A DNA stretch of 15,508 nt from Candidatus Galloscillospira excrementavium (GCA_018711785.1 DVHW01000088.1:1-15508), one strand, 5' to 3'. Counted from the stretch's first letter, positions 7,856 through 13,994 are shown. Program-made: numbers and translations. Notes: generated by a model from the sequence alone, not told the origin.

Positions 7856-7885
7856 CGCGCCCCGCCGGAGTTCCGGCGGGGCGCG
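7856..7885. repeat. 30-nt G+C hairpin, copy 1 (after the Sel1-repeat gene)
   Basis: A 14-bp perfect stem (7856-7869 with 7872-7885, start CGCGCCCCGC) begins four bases after the Sel1-repeat stop codon. It has no T-tract on either side, so if it stops transcription it is not a standard intrinsic terminator; it may instead protect the 3' end. Almost the same 30 bases recur at 8413-8442. Confidence 0.75.
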
Positions 7886-7930
7886 CTGGCCGAGTGGGGG
7901 AGAAAACTGAACTTAGAAGGTGGGACAGAC

Positions 7931-8383
7931 ATGGAATACGCAATCGTCCGGCTGGCAGAGCGGCCGGAGCTGCTGGAGGCCGCGGCGGAGTGGTTCCATA
8001 ACGCGTGGGGCATTTCGCGGGAGGCGTACCGGGAGAGCATGGAGGCCTCCCTGACGGGCGGCCCGGTCCCCCAGTGGTATCTGGCATTGGAGGGAGGGCG
8101 GATCATCGGGGGCTTGGGAGTCATCGAGAACGACTTCCACGAGAGAAAGGACCTGGCCCCCAATGTCTGCGCCGTCTATGTGGAGCCGGACCGGCGTGAC
8201 CGGGGCGTGGCGGGGGAGATGCTGGAGCAGGTCTGTGCCGATATGGACCGGCGGGGGATCTCCACCCTGTATCTCCTGACGGATCACACCTCGTTTTACG
8301 AGCGGTACGGGTGGGAATTTTTCTGTCTGGCCCTGGGGGAGGGGGAGCGCGTTCCGTCGCGGCTGTATGTCCATAAGATGTGA
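7931..8383 (+). CDS. GNAT family N-acetyltransferase
   Basis: The 150-residue protein fits a single GNAT fold, which moves an acetyl group from acetyl-CoA to an amine. Strands of the N-terminal half end in WYLALEGGRIIGGLGV (49-64). VYVEPDRRDRGVAGEML (82-98) is motif A, with the pyrophosphate-binding loop R89-x-x-G92-x-A94. YLLTDHTSFYERYGWEF (114-130) is motif B, with the 'F-Y-x-x-x-G-W/F' signature. The substrate is not identifiable. It is not an obvious RimI, the ribosomal acetyltransferase often linked to tsaE-tsaB, even though those genes lie 1.5 kb away. AAGGTGGGA precedes the ATG at a normal distance. No promoter was found in the 45 bases after the upstream hairpin, so it may be transcribed by read-through from the Sel1-repeat gene. 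The gene is flanked by twin hairpins. Confidence 0.88.
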   Translation: MEYAIVRLAERPELLEAAAEWFHNAWGISREAYRESMEASLTGGPVPQWYLALEGGRIIGGLGVIENDFHERKDLAPNVCAVYVEPDRRDRGVAGEMLEQVCADMDRRGISTLYLLTDHTSFYERYGWEFFCLALGEGERVPSRLYVHKM

Positions 8384-8412
8384 CCAGACGGTGCCTTCGA
8401 GCTGAAAATAGG

Positions 8413-8442
8413 CGCGCCCCGCCGGAGTTCCAGCGGGGCGCG
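8413..8442. repeat. 30-nt G+C hairpin, copy 2 (between convergent genes)
   Basis: This copy matches 7856-7885 at 29 of 30 positions; A at 8432 replaces G, which puts one mismatch in the stem. It sits between the ends of the GNAT gene and the minus-strand SEDS gene. Read on the minus strand the hairpin is followed by CCTATTTTC, so it can serve as a weak terminator for the SEDS gene. Confidence 0.7.
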
Positions 8443-8457
8443 GTTCACACAGGGAGG

Positions 8458-9639
8458 TCAGATGCGGCTCCGGTCCCGCAGCCAGCTGGGCAGGGAGCGG
8501 GTCTTGATGCTGGACACGATGCCCATGGCGGCGAACATGGTGACGATGGAGGAGCCGCCGTAGCTGAAAAAGGGCAGCGTCAGGCCGATGATGGGGAAGA
8601 GGTAGAGGCACATGCCCACGTTGACCGCCGTCTGTACCAGCAGCATGCCGGCAAACCCCATGGCGATGAGGGCGGACTGGGGACTGCGGGCGCGGCGGGA
8701 GACCCAGATGCACCGCAGGATGATGGCGGCCAGGAGGAGGAGCACCAGCGTGCAGCCCACCAGGCCCAGCTCCTCCCCGCACACGGCGAAGATGCTGTCG
8801 GTCTCCCGGGCGATGAGGGAGACCGTGCTGGAGCTCTGGGTCTGGACCCCCTGGAGGTAGCCCATGCCGAACAGCCCGCCGCTGCCGATGGCCAGAAGGC
8901 TGCGGGTCTGCTGGTAGCCCACCCCCTGGGTCTGCTCATAGAGGGTCTCGGTGTTGCCGGTCAGGTGGTCGACGACCACCGTGAAGCGGGCCATGCGGTA
9001 GTCGTCGCTGACGTGGGGCCAGATGAGAAGAATGGCGGCCACCACCAGGACAGCGGCCAGCAGGAACCAGCGTTTCTGGACCCCGGCGCTCCAGGCCATG
9101 ATCACAAAGATGAAGAGGTAGGTAAAGGCCATGCCGAAATCGCCGGAGGCCACCGTGATGATGCCGCAGAGGAGCACCGTGTGCCCCGCCAGCTGGAACA
9201 GCGAGGACGGGCGGCTGATGCCCCGGTCCCGGAGCTTGATACACTGCCAGGCCAGCAGAAGCACGAAGGAGAGCTTGGTGATCTCGGCGGGCTGGATGTT
9301 GACGGGAAAGCCCTCGACGCCCAGCCAGCTCCGGTTGCCGTTGCGCTCCAGGCCCAGCGGGGTGAGGGTGAGCAGGTTGAACACCACGTTGAAGGCCAGC
9401 AGCAGCTTCCAGGACTTCTCGGTCAGCAGCTCAAAGTCCACCGAGGACAGGGCGATATACACCAGGATGCCCAGGACGATGGCCACGCTCTGGACGATGA
9501 CGTTCCGGTTGCTCTCCAAATAGCGGGTGGCGCTGTAAATGAGGACCAGGCCGTAGGCCGAGGCCGCCACGCACAGGGACAGCAGGACCAGATCGCCTTT
9601 TCGGAAGAACTCCCGCAGGGAGTCCCGGAGCCAGGACAT
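8458..9639 (-). CDS. SEDS family peptidoglycan glycosyltransferase (RodA/FtsW/SpoVE-like)
   Basis: The 393-residue membrane protein belongs to the SEDS family, which polymerises lipid II into glycan strands with a partner class B penicillin-binding protein. About ten hydrophobic segments are visible. Family signatures: NRSWLG (102-107) and INIQPAEITK-like VNIQPAEITK (113-122); YRMARFTVVVD (214-224), where Asp224 matches the catalytic aspartate of the large extracellular loop; GYQQTRSLLAIGSGGLFGMG (241-260); EELGLVG (289-295); and LPFFSYGGSS (355-364). The start at 9639 puts AGGAGG at six bases; ATG at 9645 would touch that site directly. The loop between Asp224 and GYQ looks slightly long for the family. 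No penicillin-binding partner gene is adjacent. I cannot tell elongation (RodA) from division (FtsW) or sporulation (SpoVE) roles. It has its own promoter, divergent from tsaE, and a leader of about 90 bases. Confidence 0.93.
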   Translation of the reverse strand: MSWLRDSLREFFRKGDLVLLSLCVAASAYGLVLIYSATRYLESNRNVIVQSVAIVLGILVYIALSSVDFELLTEKSWKLLLAFNVVFNLLTLTPLGLERNGNRSWLGVEGFPVNIQPAEITKLSFVLLLAWQCIKLRDRGISRPSSLFQLAGHTVLLCGIITVASGDFGMAFTYLFIFVIMAWSAGVQKRWFLLAAVLVVAAILLIWPHVSDDYRMARFTVVVDHLTGNTETLYEQTQGVGYQQTRSLLAIGSGGLFGMGYLQGVQTQSSSTVSLIARETDSIFAVCGEELGLVGCTLVLLLLAAIILRCIWVSRRARSPQSALIAMGFAGMLLVQTAVNVGMCLYLFPIIGLTLPFFSYGGSSIVTMFAAMGIVSSIKTRSLPSWLRDRSRI

Positions 9640-9680
9640 GGGCATCCTCCTTTCTGAGAGATGGACGGGCGTGCGGTGGG

Positions 9681-9692
9681 TATGGTACCATA
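9681..9692. promoter_or_regulatory. 12-bp perfect palindrome upstream of the SEDS gene
   Basis: TATGGTACCATA is a perfect 12-bp palindrome in the SEDS gene leader. Its right part resembles the -10 neighbourhood of that gene's promoter (ATGGTACAATAACC on the minus strand around 9734-9747), so it may be an operator half-copy or a relic second promoter. Confidence 0.35.
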
Positions 9693-9696
9693 TCGC

Positions 9697-9726
9697 CGGC
9701 CGTTTCACGGCCGCACTCTGTGCGGC
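9697..9726 (-). promoter_or_regulatory. two overlapping, mutually exclusive hairpins in the SEDS gene leader
   Basis: CGGCCG TTTCA CGGCCG (9697-9713) and GCCGCAC TCT GTGCGGC (9710-9726) are perfect stems of 6 and 7 bp that share bases 9710-9713, so only one can form fully at a time. Both lie in the roughly 90-base untranslated leader predicted for the minus-strand SEDS transcript. Confidence 0.45.
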
Positions 9727-9736
9727 TGCCGGGGTT

Positions 9737-9765
9737 ATTGTACCATCTTTTGCCCCCAGCGTAAA
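9737..9765 (-). promoter_or_regulatory. promoter of the SEDS gene (minus strand)
   Basis: On the minus strand TTTACG (9765-9760) and TACAAT (9742-9737) are 17 bp apart, with TG one base before the -10. Start of transcription would be near 9730. Its -35 lies only six bases from the -35 of the tsaE promoter facing the other way. Confidence 0.5.
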
Positions 9766-9771
9766 CTATTT

Positions 9772-9800
9772 TTGCAACCGGACCGGAGATGTGCTATAAT
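9772..9800 (+). promoter_or_regulatory. sigma-A-type promoter of the tsaE-tsaB(-upp) cluster
   Basis: TTGCAA (9772-9777) and a consensus TATAAT (9795-9800) are 17 bp apart, with TG at 9792-9793 as an extended -10. Transcription would begin near 9807, about 32 bases before the tsaE start codon. Confidence 0.85.
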
Positions 9801-9838
9801 CAGGCAGAATCGGACGAACGGAGAGAGGAGGGGCGACC

Positions 9839-10261
9839 ATGGAGCACCGCTCTGGCAGCGTAGAGGAGACCGAGCAGCTGGGCCAGGCTCTGGCGGAGCA
9901 CCTGGGCCCGGGGGCGGTGGTGGCCTTCACCGGGGACCTGGGGGCGGGCAAGACCGCCTTTGTCCGGGGTCTGGCCCGGGGCCTGGGCATACCAGACCGG
10001 GTGACCAGCCCCACCTTTACCATCGTCAACGAGTACGAGGGGGGGCGGCTGCCCCTGTTCCACTTTGACATGTACCGCCTGGCCTCCTCCGAGGAGCTCT
10101 TCGACATCGGCTGGGAGGACTACTTGGCCCGGGGGGGCGTGTGCGCCGTGGAGTGGAGCGAAAACATCGCCGACGCCCTGGAGGGGGACGTCGTCCGGGT
10201 GGACCTGCGCCGGGGGGACGGGGAGAACGAACGCATCATTACCATAACACCGGAGAAGTAA
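9839..10261 (+). CDS. tsaE: tRNA threonylcarbamoyladenosine biosynthesis ATPase TsaE
   Basis: TsaE is the small ATPase that resets the TsaB-TsaD complex which places threonylcarbamoyl on A37 of ANN-decoding tRNAs. The 140-residue length is typical. GDLGAGKT (32-39) is the P-loop; TSPTF (56-60) and FDMYRL (76-81) are the family's signature segments, and EWSE (105-108) corresponds to the conserved 'EWPE'-like motif. A strong AGGAGGGG lies five bases before ATG 9839. The gene is first in a plus-strand cluster, 28 bases before tsaB, its functional partner, and is driven by the promoter at 9772-9800. tsaD and tsaC are not in the window, and rimI, often found between tsaB and tsaD, is missing here. 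Confidence 0.96.
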   Translation: MEHRSGSVEETEQLGQALAEHLGPGAVVAFTGDLGAGKTAFVRGLARGLGIPDRVTSPTFTIVNEYEGGRLPLFHFDMYRLASSEELFDIGWEDYLARGGVCAVEWSENIADALEGDVVRVDLRRGDGENERIITITPEK

Positions 10262-10289
10262 AAAAGTCTGAAAAAGGTGTAAGGATTTT

Positions 10290-11021
10290 ATGAAGATTTT
10301 AGCCCTGGAGTCCTCGGCCGTGGCCGCCTCGGCGGCGCTGTGCGAGGATGAGCGGCTGCTGGCGCAGTCCTTTCAGAACAACGGCCTGACCCACTCGGTG
10401 ACCCTCATGCCCATGGCGGAGGGGGTGCTGCGGGAGTGCGGGGTCTCCCTGAAGGAGGTGGACGTCATCGCCGTGGCGGCGGGGCCGGGTTCCTTTACCG
10501 GGCTGCGCATCGGCGTGGCGGCGGCCAAGGGCCTGGCCTGGGCGGGGGACATCCCCTGCGCCGGGGTGTCCACCCTGGAGGCCATGGCCTGGACGGTGGC
10601 CCACATGGGGGGAGAGCTGTGCCCGGTGATGGACGCCCGGCGGCACCAGGTCTACAACGCCCGCTTCCGGTGCGAGGAGGGGCGGCCGGTCCGCCTGACC
10701 GGGGACCGGGCCATCAGCCTGGAGGAGCTGGCGGCCGAGCTGAAAAACTGCACGATGCCGCAAATTCTGGTTGGAGATGGCGCGCAGTTATGCTATAATG
10801 ACTGGAAAGAGCGGGGGCTGGGCGGAACGCTGGCCCCTGAGCACCTGCGGTTCCAGTCGGCCTGGGGCGTGGCCCGGGCGGCCCTGGAGCTGGCCCGGGC
10901 CGGGCAGCTCACCGACGCCGCCGGCCTGACGCCGGCCTACCACCGCCTGTCCCAGGCGGAGCGGGAGCGGCTGGCGCGGGAGCAGGGAACCACGGGACAG
11001 ACCCATCCCAAAACCATATAA
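10290..11021 (+). CDS. tsaB: tRNA threonylcarbamoyladenosine biosynthesis protein TsaB
   Basis: TsaB is the catalytically inactive ASKHA-fold partner of TsaD and the platform on which TsaE acts. The N-terminal ILALESSA (3-10), [11 protein letters not shown] (31-41) and the diagnostic [13 protein letters not shown] (63-75) identify it clearly. The 243-residue length is normal, with a variable C-terminal half. The ribosome binding site is modest (AAGG, seven bases before the ATG at 10290). It follows tsaE by 28 bases and precedes upp by 10, so all three genes form one transcription unit. The 3' third of the gene contains a consensus promoter (10771-10799) pointing at upp. The C-terminal tail after about residue 225 is charged and probably disordered. 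Confidence 0.95.
   Translation: MKILALESSAVAASAALCEDERLLAQSFQNNGLTHSVTLMPMAEGVLRECGVSLKEVDVIAVAAGPGSFTGLRIGVAAAKGLAWAGDIPCAGVSTLEAMAWTVAHMGGELCPVMDARRHQVYNARFRCEEGRPVRLTGDRAISLEELAAELKNCTMPQILVGDGAQLCYNDWKERGLGGTLAPEHLRFQSAWGVARAALELARAGQLTDAAGLTPAYHRLSQAERERLAREQGTTGQTHPKTI
10771..10799 (+). promoter_or_regulatory. internal promoter inside tsaB, pointing at upp
   Basis: TTGGAG (10771-10776) and a perfect TATAAT (10794-10799) are 17 bp apart, with TG at 10791-10792 as an extended -10. The surrounding codons are noticeably A+T-rich compared with the rest of tsaB. A transcript from here would begin near 10806 and carry upp with a leader of about 225 bases. Confidence 0.6.
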
Positions 11022-11031
11022 AAAGGGGAAA

Positions 11032-11676
11032 ATGACGATGGAAATGATGGAAAAAGTACATGTAGTGGACCACCCGCTGGTACAGCACAAGCTCTGCATC
11101 CTCCGGGACGAGCGCACCGGGGTGAAGGATTTCCGTGAGGTGGTCTCCGAGATCGCCACCCTCATGTGTTATGAGGCCACCCGGGACCTGCCCCTGGAGG
11201 ACATCGAGATCAAGACCCCCATCACCACGGCCACCTTCAAGACTCTGGCGGGCAAGAAGCTGGCCATCGTCCCCATACTCCGGGCGGGCCTGGGCATGGT
11301 GGACGGCATCCTGACCCTGATTCCCTCCGCCAAGGTGGGCCACATCGGCCTGTACCGGGATCCGGAGACCCTGGAGCCGGTGGAGTACTACTGCAAGATG
11401 CCCACCGACATCTCCGAGCGGGACGTCATCATCCTGGACCCCATGCTGGCCACCGGCGGCTCGGCCTCCGCGGCCATCCAGTTCATCAAGAACTACGACG
11501 TCAAGCACATCAAGCTCATGAACATCATCGCCGCCCCCGAGGGCATCGAGCGCATCCGCAAGGAGCACCCCGACGTGGAGATCTACTGCGCCGCCGTGGA
11601 CGAGAAGCTCAACGACCACGGCTATATCGTCCCCGGCCTGGGCGACGCGGGCGACCGTATCTTCGGGACGAAATAG
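11032..11676 (+). CDS. upp: uracil phosphoribosyltransferase
   Basis: Upp salvages uracil by joining it to PRPP to give UMP and pyrophosphate. The 214-residue protein matches the family over its whole length: HPLVQHKL (14-21), [17 protein letters not shown] (37-53), [13 protein letters not shown] (80-92), the PRPP loop [10 protein letters not shown] (136-145) and the uracil-binding [13 protein letters not shown] (197-209), ending FGTK. Several start codons are close together (11032, 11038, 11044, 11047). AAAAGGGG at 11021-11028 is three bases from the first and nine from the second, so 11038 may be the true start. It lies 10 bases after tsaB, an unusual pairing, and may also be expressed from the promoter inside tsaB. 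Its last 15 codons are echoed by a relic 166 bp downstream. No simple U-tract terminator follows. Confidence 0.96.
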   Translation: MTMEMMEKVHVVDHPLVQHKLCILRDERTGVKDFREVVSEIATLMCYEATRDLPLEDIEIKTPITTATFKTLAGKKLAIVPILRAGLGMVDGILTLIPSAKVGHIGLYRDPETLEPVEYYCKMPTDISERDVIILDPMLATGGSASAAIQFIKNYDVKHIKLMNIIAAPEGIERIRKEHPDVEIYCAAVDEKLNDHGYIVPGLGDAGDRIFGTK

Positions 11677-11797
11677 GACTGCCTTTCGATGCCCGCGGAG
11701 CCCAGAACAAGTGTTTTCGCCCCGGCGAAAACCTTGATGCCGGGCGGATTGATTCCGCCCGAGCAGATGAAAAAACGGGGTCCCCGGACGGCGTGAG

Positions 11798-11842
11798 CCG
11801 GCTGGGGCCGACGCGGGCGACCGTATCTTCGGCACGAAGTAA
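11798..11842 (+). pseudogene. relic of the 3' end of an upp gene
   Basis: In one frame these 45 bases read [18 protein letters not shown], against [18 protein letters not shown] at the end of the intact upp (11632-11676). Twenty-four bases in the middle are identical. The last differences, GGG/GGC, AAA/AAG and TAG/TAA, are all synonymous. There is no start codon or upstream upp sequence, so it is a non-functional remnant of either a second upp or a duplicated gene end. Confidence 0.75.
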
Positions 11843-11993
11843 GACAGTTCGCGGCGCGCACGCCGCGAAATAAAGTGGAAATCCGTTTTCGGCCGCGACA
11901 TGTGCGTGGCCGAAAACACTTCTCGGCCCGCAAACGTGCGGGCGGACCCTCCCGCGCGGGTCCGCCCGTGCGCTGCCGCGGGCCGCAGCTGAC

Positions 11994-12020
11994 TCGAAAA
12001 AGTGCCTGCCACTTTTTCGA
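11994..12020. terminator. A/T-flanked hairpin just before the ATP-grasp gene
   Basis: TCGAAAAAGTG (11994-12004) pairs perfectly with CACTTTTTCGA (12010-12020) around loop CCTGC. The inner G+C-containing stem followed by T5 resembles an intrinsic terminator in both directions. It ends only 10 bases before the ribosome binding site of the ATP-grasp gene, so it may act as an attenuator rather than a plain end point. Confidence 0.5.
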
Positions 12021-12047
12021 CGGGAAACAGAAGGGGGGGAAGAGCCC

Positions 12048-13226
12048 ATGACCGCCGTCATCACCGACGTCCACTACCGCATGTCCCTGGCCCTGATCCG
12101 GGACCTGGCCCAGGCCGGGGTGCGTGTCGTCTGCTGCGAGCGGGCCGGGGCGGGGGCCCCTCTTGGCTTCTCCTCCAAGTACGCGGGGGAGAAGGTCCTG
12201 CTGCCCGAGGAGGGCTGGCAGGAGGAGCTCTTCCGCCTCTGTGAGCGCCTGACGGCGGAGGAGGGGGCGCGGCCCGCCCTGCTGCCCGTGGGGGCGGCCA
12301 CCCTGGCCGTTCTGGCCCAGCCGGAGGTCCGGGCGCGGTTCCAGGAGGTCTGCGGGCTGTGCATTCCCACCCCAGAGCAGCTGGACGATTTCAACAGCAA
12401 GGAGCGGGCGGCCGAGCTGGCGGAGGAGCTGGGCGTCCCCGTGCCCCGGCGGTTTTCCCCGGCGGCGGGGGAGGACCCGGCTGCCTTCGCCGCCCGGTTG
12501 TCCCTGCCCTGTGTGGTCAAGCCCCTGTGCGGGGAGAAGCTGGGCCTCCCCGCCGCCCGGCGCTATGTCATCGCCCGCACCCCGGAGGCGGCGGAGGAGG
12601 CCTTCCGCCGCTTCCGGGACCTAGCGGGGGAGGACCCGGTGGTCCAGGAGTACCTGCCCGGCGGGGCCCTGGGCTGTTCGGTGCTGGCCGAGGAGGGCCG
12701 GGTGCTCGTCAGTCTGTGCCACCGCCGGGTGCGGGAGTACCCGGTCTCTGGCGGGCCCTCCACCTGCTGCGACAGGGTGGACCGGCCCGACCTGGAGGAC
12801 TGGGCCGCCGCCCTGGTGGGGCGGACAGGCTACACCGGCCTCGCCATGTTCGAGTTCAAGGAGGGGGCGGACGGCGCGCCCCGCCTGCTGGAGGTCAACC
12901 CCCGGGTGTGGGGCACCTTCCCCCTGACCCGGGCCAGCGGCAGCGGCATCCCTCTGCTGTGGTGTACCCTGAGCTGGAACCGGGGCAACCCGGACCGGAC
13001 GGCGCCCCTGCCGCCCGCGGGGGCCTTCCGCCCCTGCCGGATGCGGTTTTTCCCCACCGACCTGGCCGCCGCCCTGGGCTATCTGCGGCGGGGAGAGTGG
13101 GGAAGGGCCCTGGGGGCCCTGGCCGACCTGGTGCGCCCGTCGGTCAAGGACGGGCTGTGGGAGTGGGGGGACCCGGGCCCCTGGCTGGCCTATCTCCGGG
13201 CCCAGATGGGGAGGGAGAGGACATGA
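12048..13226 (+). CDS. ATP-grasp domain ligase, substrate unknown
   Basis: The 392-residue protein has the ATP-grasp plan of enzymes that activate a carboxylate as acyl-phosphate and join it to an amine or thiol. An N-terminal pre-ATP-grasp domain (1-110; AVITDVHYRMSLALIRDL is its nucleotide-fold start) is followed by FNSKERAAELAEELGVPVPR (115-134), typical of these proteins. VVKP (156-159) offers the ATP-contacting Lys158, VVQEYLPGG (198-206) the adenine-loop strand, and LLEVNPRVWGT (280-290) the metal ligands Glu282 and Asn284. About 90 residues follow that are not part of the ATP-grasp core. A purine-rich ribosome binding site precedes ATG 12048. The gene overlaps the next (PHP) gene by ATGA, so the two are translationally coupled. 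It resembles the 'predicted ATP-grasp enzyme' groups with no assigned substrate. Confidence 0.85.
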   Translation: MTAVITDVHYRMSLALIRDLAQAGVRVVCCERAGAGAPLGFSSKYAGEKVLLPEEGWQEELFRLCERLTAEEGARPALLPVGAATLAVLAQPEVRARFQEVCGLCIPTPEQLDDFNSKERAAELAEELGVPVPRRFSPAAGEDPAAFAARLSLPCVVKPLCGEKLGLPAARRYVIARTPEAAEEAFRRFRDLAGEDPVVQEYLPGGALGCSVLAEEGRVLVSLCHRRVREYPVSGGPSTCCDRVDRPDLEDWAAALVGRTGYTGLAMFEFKEGADGAPRLLEVNPRVWGTFPLTRASGSGIPLLWCTLSWNRGNPDRTAPLPPAGAFRPCRMRFFPTDLAAALGYLRRGEWGRALGALADLVRPSVKDGLWEWGDPGPWLAYLRAQMGRERT

Positions 13227-13960
13227 CCTTCCGCCTGGACCTCCACGTCCACACCGACGCTTCCCCCGACGGCCGGAGCTCCCTGGCCGACCAGGCCGCC
13301 GCCGCCAAAGCGGCGGGGCTGGACGCCATCGCCGTCACCGACCACAACCTTTGCACCCCCGTGCCGCCGGAGCTGGAGGGGGTGCTCCTCATCCCCGGCT
13401 GTGAGGTGTCCACCACCGACGGGCACATCATCGGCCTCTTTTTGGACGCGCCCCTGGACCTGGAGGGCCTGCGCTCCGGCGGTCTGCCCACCGGGGCGCG
13501 GGCGGTGGAGGAGATCCGCCGCCGGGGCGGCCTGGCCGTCCTGGCCCACCCCTACCAGTCTGCCAAGGCGGCCCCGGAGGGCTTCCCCTTCCGGCCTGAC
13601 GCGGTGGAGACCGCCAATGCCCGGGCCGCCCTCAAGGTCCGGGAGGCCAACCAAAAGGCGGAGCGGCTGGCCATAGACTGGGCCCTGCCCGCCGTGGGCG
13701 GCAGCGACGCCCACAGCCGCCGGGAGGTGGGGAGCGCCTACACCCAGGTGGAGTGCATGGAGCGGACCCTGTCCGCGCTGAAGGCCGCCCTGCTGGCGGG
13801 GGAGTGCCGCGGGGTGCTGGTACGGGACACCGCCCATATCCAGAAGGGGCTCTCCCAGCTGGCCAAGGCCCACCGCCTGGGCGGGGGAAAGCGGCTGGCG
13901 GTGGCCCTGGCCTATGTGGCCTGCTGCGCCGGGCGGGATTTGCTCCGGCCCTTCCGATAA
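13223..13960 (+). CDS. PHP domain phosphoesterase
   Basis: The 245-residue protein is a PHP-fold metal-dependent phosphoesterase, a group that includes histidinol phosphatases and nucleoside 3',5'-bisphosphate phosphatases. Metal ligands are all in place: His8 and His10 (LHVHTD), Asp40-His41 (VTDHN), Glu61 (GCEVS), His109 (AHP), Glu129 (VETAN), and Asp162 and His164 (GGSDAH). The first 200 residues are the PHP domain, and the last 40 are basic and helical. Its ATG lies inside the stop region of the ATP-grasp gene (ATGA overlap), so this start was chosen over an open reading frame that continues far upstream in the same frame but only as a shadow of that gene. It is soluble, with no signal peptide. 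Substrate unknown; the coupling implies it acts with the ligase. Confidence 0.88.
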   Translation: MTFRLDLHVHTDASPDGRSSLADQAAAAKAAGLDAIAVTDHNLCTPVPPELEGVLLIPGCEVSTTDGHIIGLFLDAPLDLEGLRSGGLPTGARAVEEIRRRGGLAVLAHPYQSAKAAPEGFPFRPDAVETANARAALKVREANQKAERLAIDWALPAVGGSDAHSRREVGSAYTQVECMERTLSALKAALLAGECRGVLVRDTAHIQKGLSQLAKAHRLGGGKRLAVALAYVACCAGRDLLRPFR

Positions 13961-13974
13961 GAGAGAACATCTGC

Positions 13975-13994
13975 CGGCGGAGAATTTCCCGCCG
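13975..13994 (+). other. small hairpin between the PHP and deacetylase genes
   Basis: CGGCGG (13975-13980) pairs with CCGCCG (13989-13994) around an 8-base A+T-rich loop in the 62-base spacer, ahead of the ribosome binding site AAGGAGG (14007-14013). There is no T-tract, so it is more likely an RNA-processing or stabilising hairpin than a terminator. Confidence 0.35.

Larger units (their letters stand above)
11677..12047. repeat. gene-free hairpin array with a tandem-duplicated plan
   Basis: These 371 bases hold no gene but many perfect stems: 11713-11732 (GTTTTCGCC arm, 9 bp), 11741-11761 (CGGGCGGA, 8 bp), 11827-11839 (5 bp), 11848-11869 (TTCGCGGCG, 9 bp), 11885-11917 (GTTTTCGGCC, 10 bp), 11926-11943 (7 bp), 11939-11968 (CGGGCGGACCC, 11 bp, overlapping the previous one), 11972-11989 (5 bp) and 11994-12020 (11 bp). 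The order 'end of upp, GTTTTCG hairpin, GGGCGGA hairpin' occurs twice, which suggests a duplicated and diverged unit of about 166 bp. No tRNA, known riboswitch or convincing promoter was recognised. Confidence 0.7.

Noticed and set aside
7856..7885. Standard rho-independent terminator for the Sel1 gene
   Set aside because: The stem is very strong but is followed by GCTGGCCG with no T-tract, so it is listed as a hairpin repeat instead.
7931..8383. RimI assignment for the GNAT gene because tsaE and tsaB are near
   Set aside because: It is separated from them by the oppositely oriented SEDS gene, and its sequence shows only general GNAT motifs.
8380..9657. A 425-codon plus-strand open frame over the SEDS gene
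   Set aside because: It is a Gly/His/Asp-rich antisense shadow. The minus strand shows transmembrane segments and SEDS signatures.
11677..12047. tRNA, known riboswitch or integron attC in the hairpin array
   Set aside because: No cloverleaf with TTCGA-type arm and CCA end, no recognised aptamer core, and no integrase gene or attC-like R-box pair were found.
12359..13222. A long upstream extension of the PHP reading frame
   Set aside because: This part is the ATP-grasp gene read out of frame and gives a Gly/Pro/Arg-rich translation. The PHP fold begins right at ATG 13223, with HVHTD at residues 8-12.
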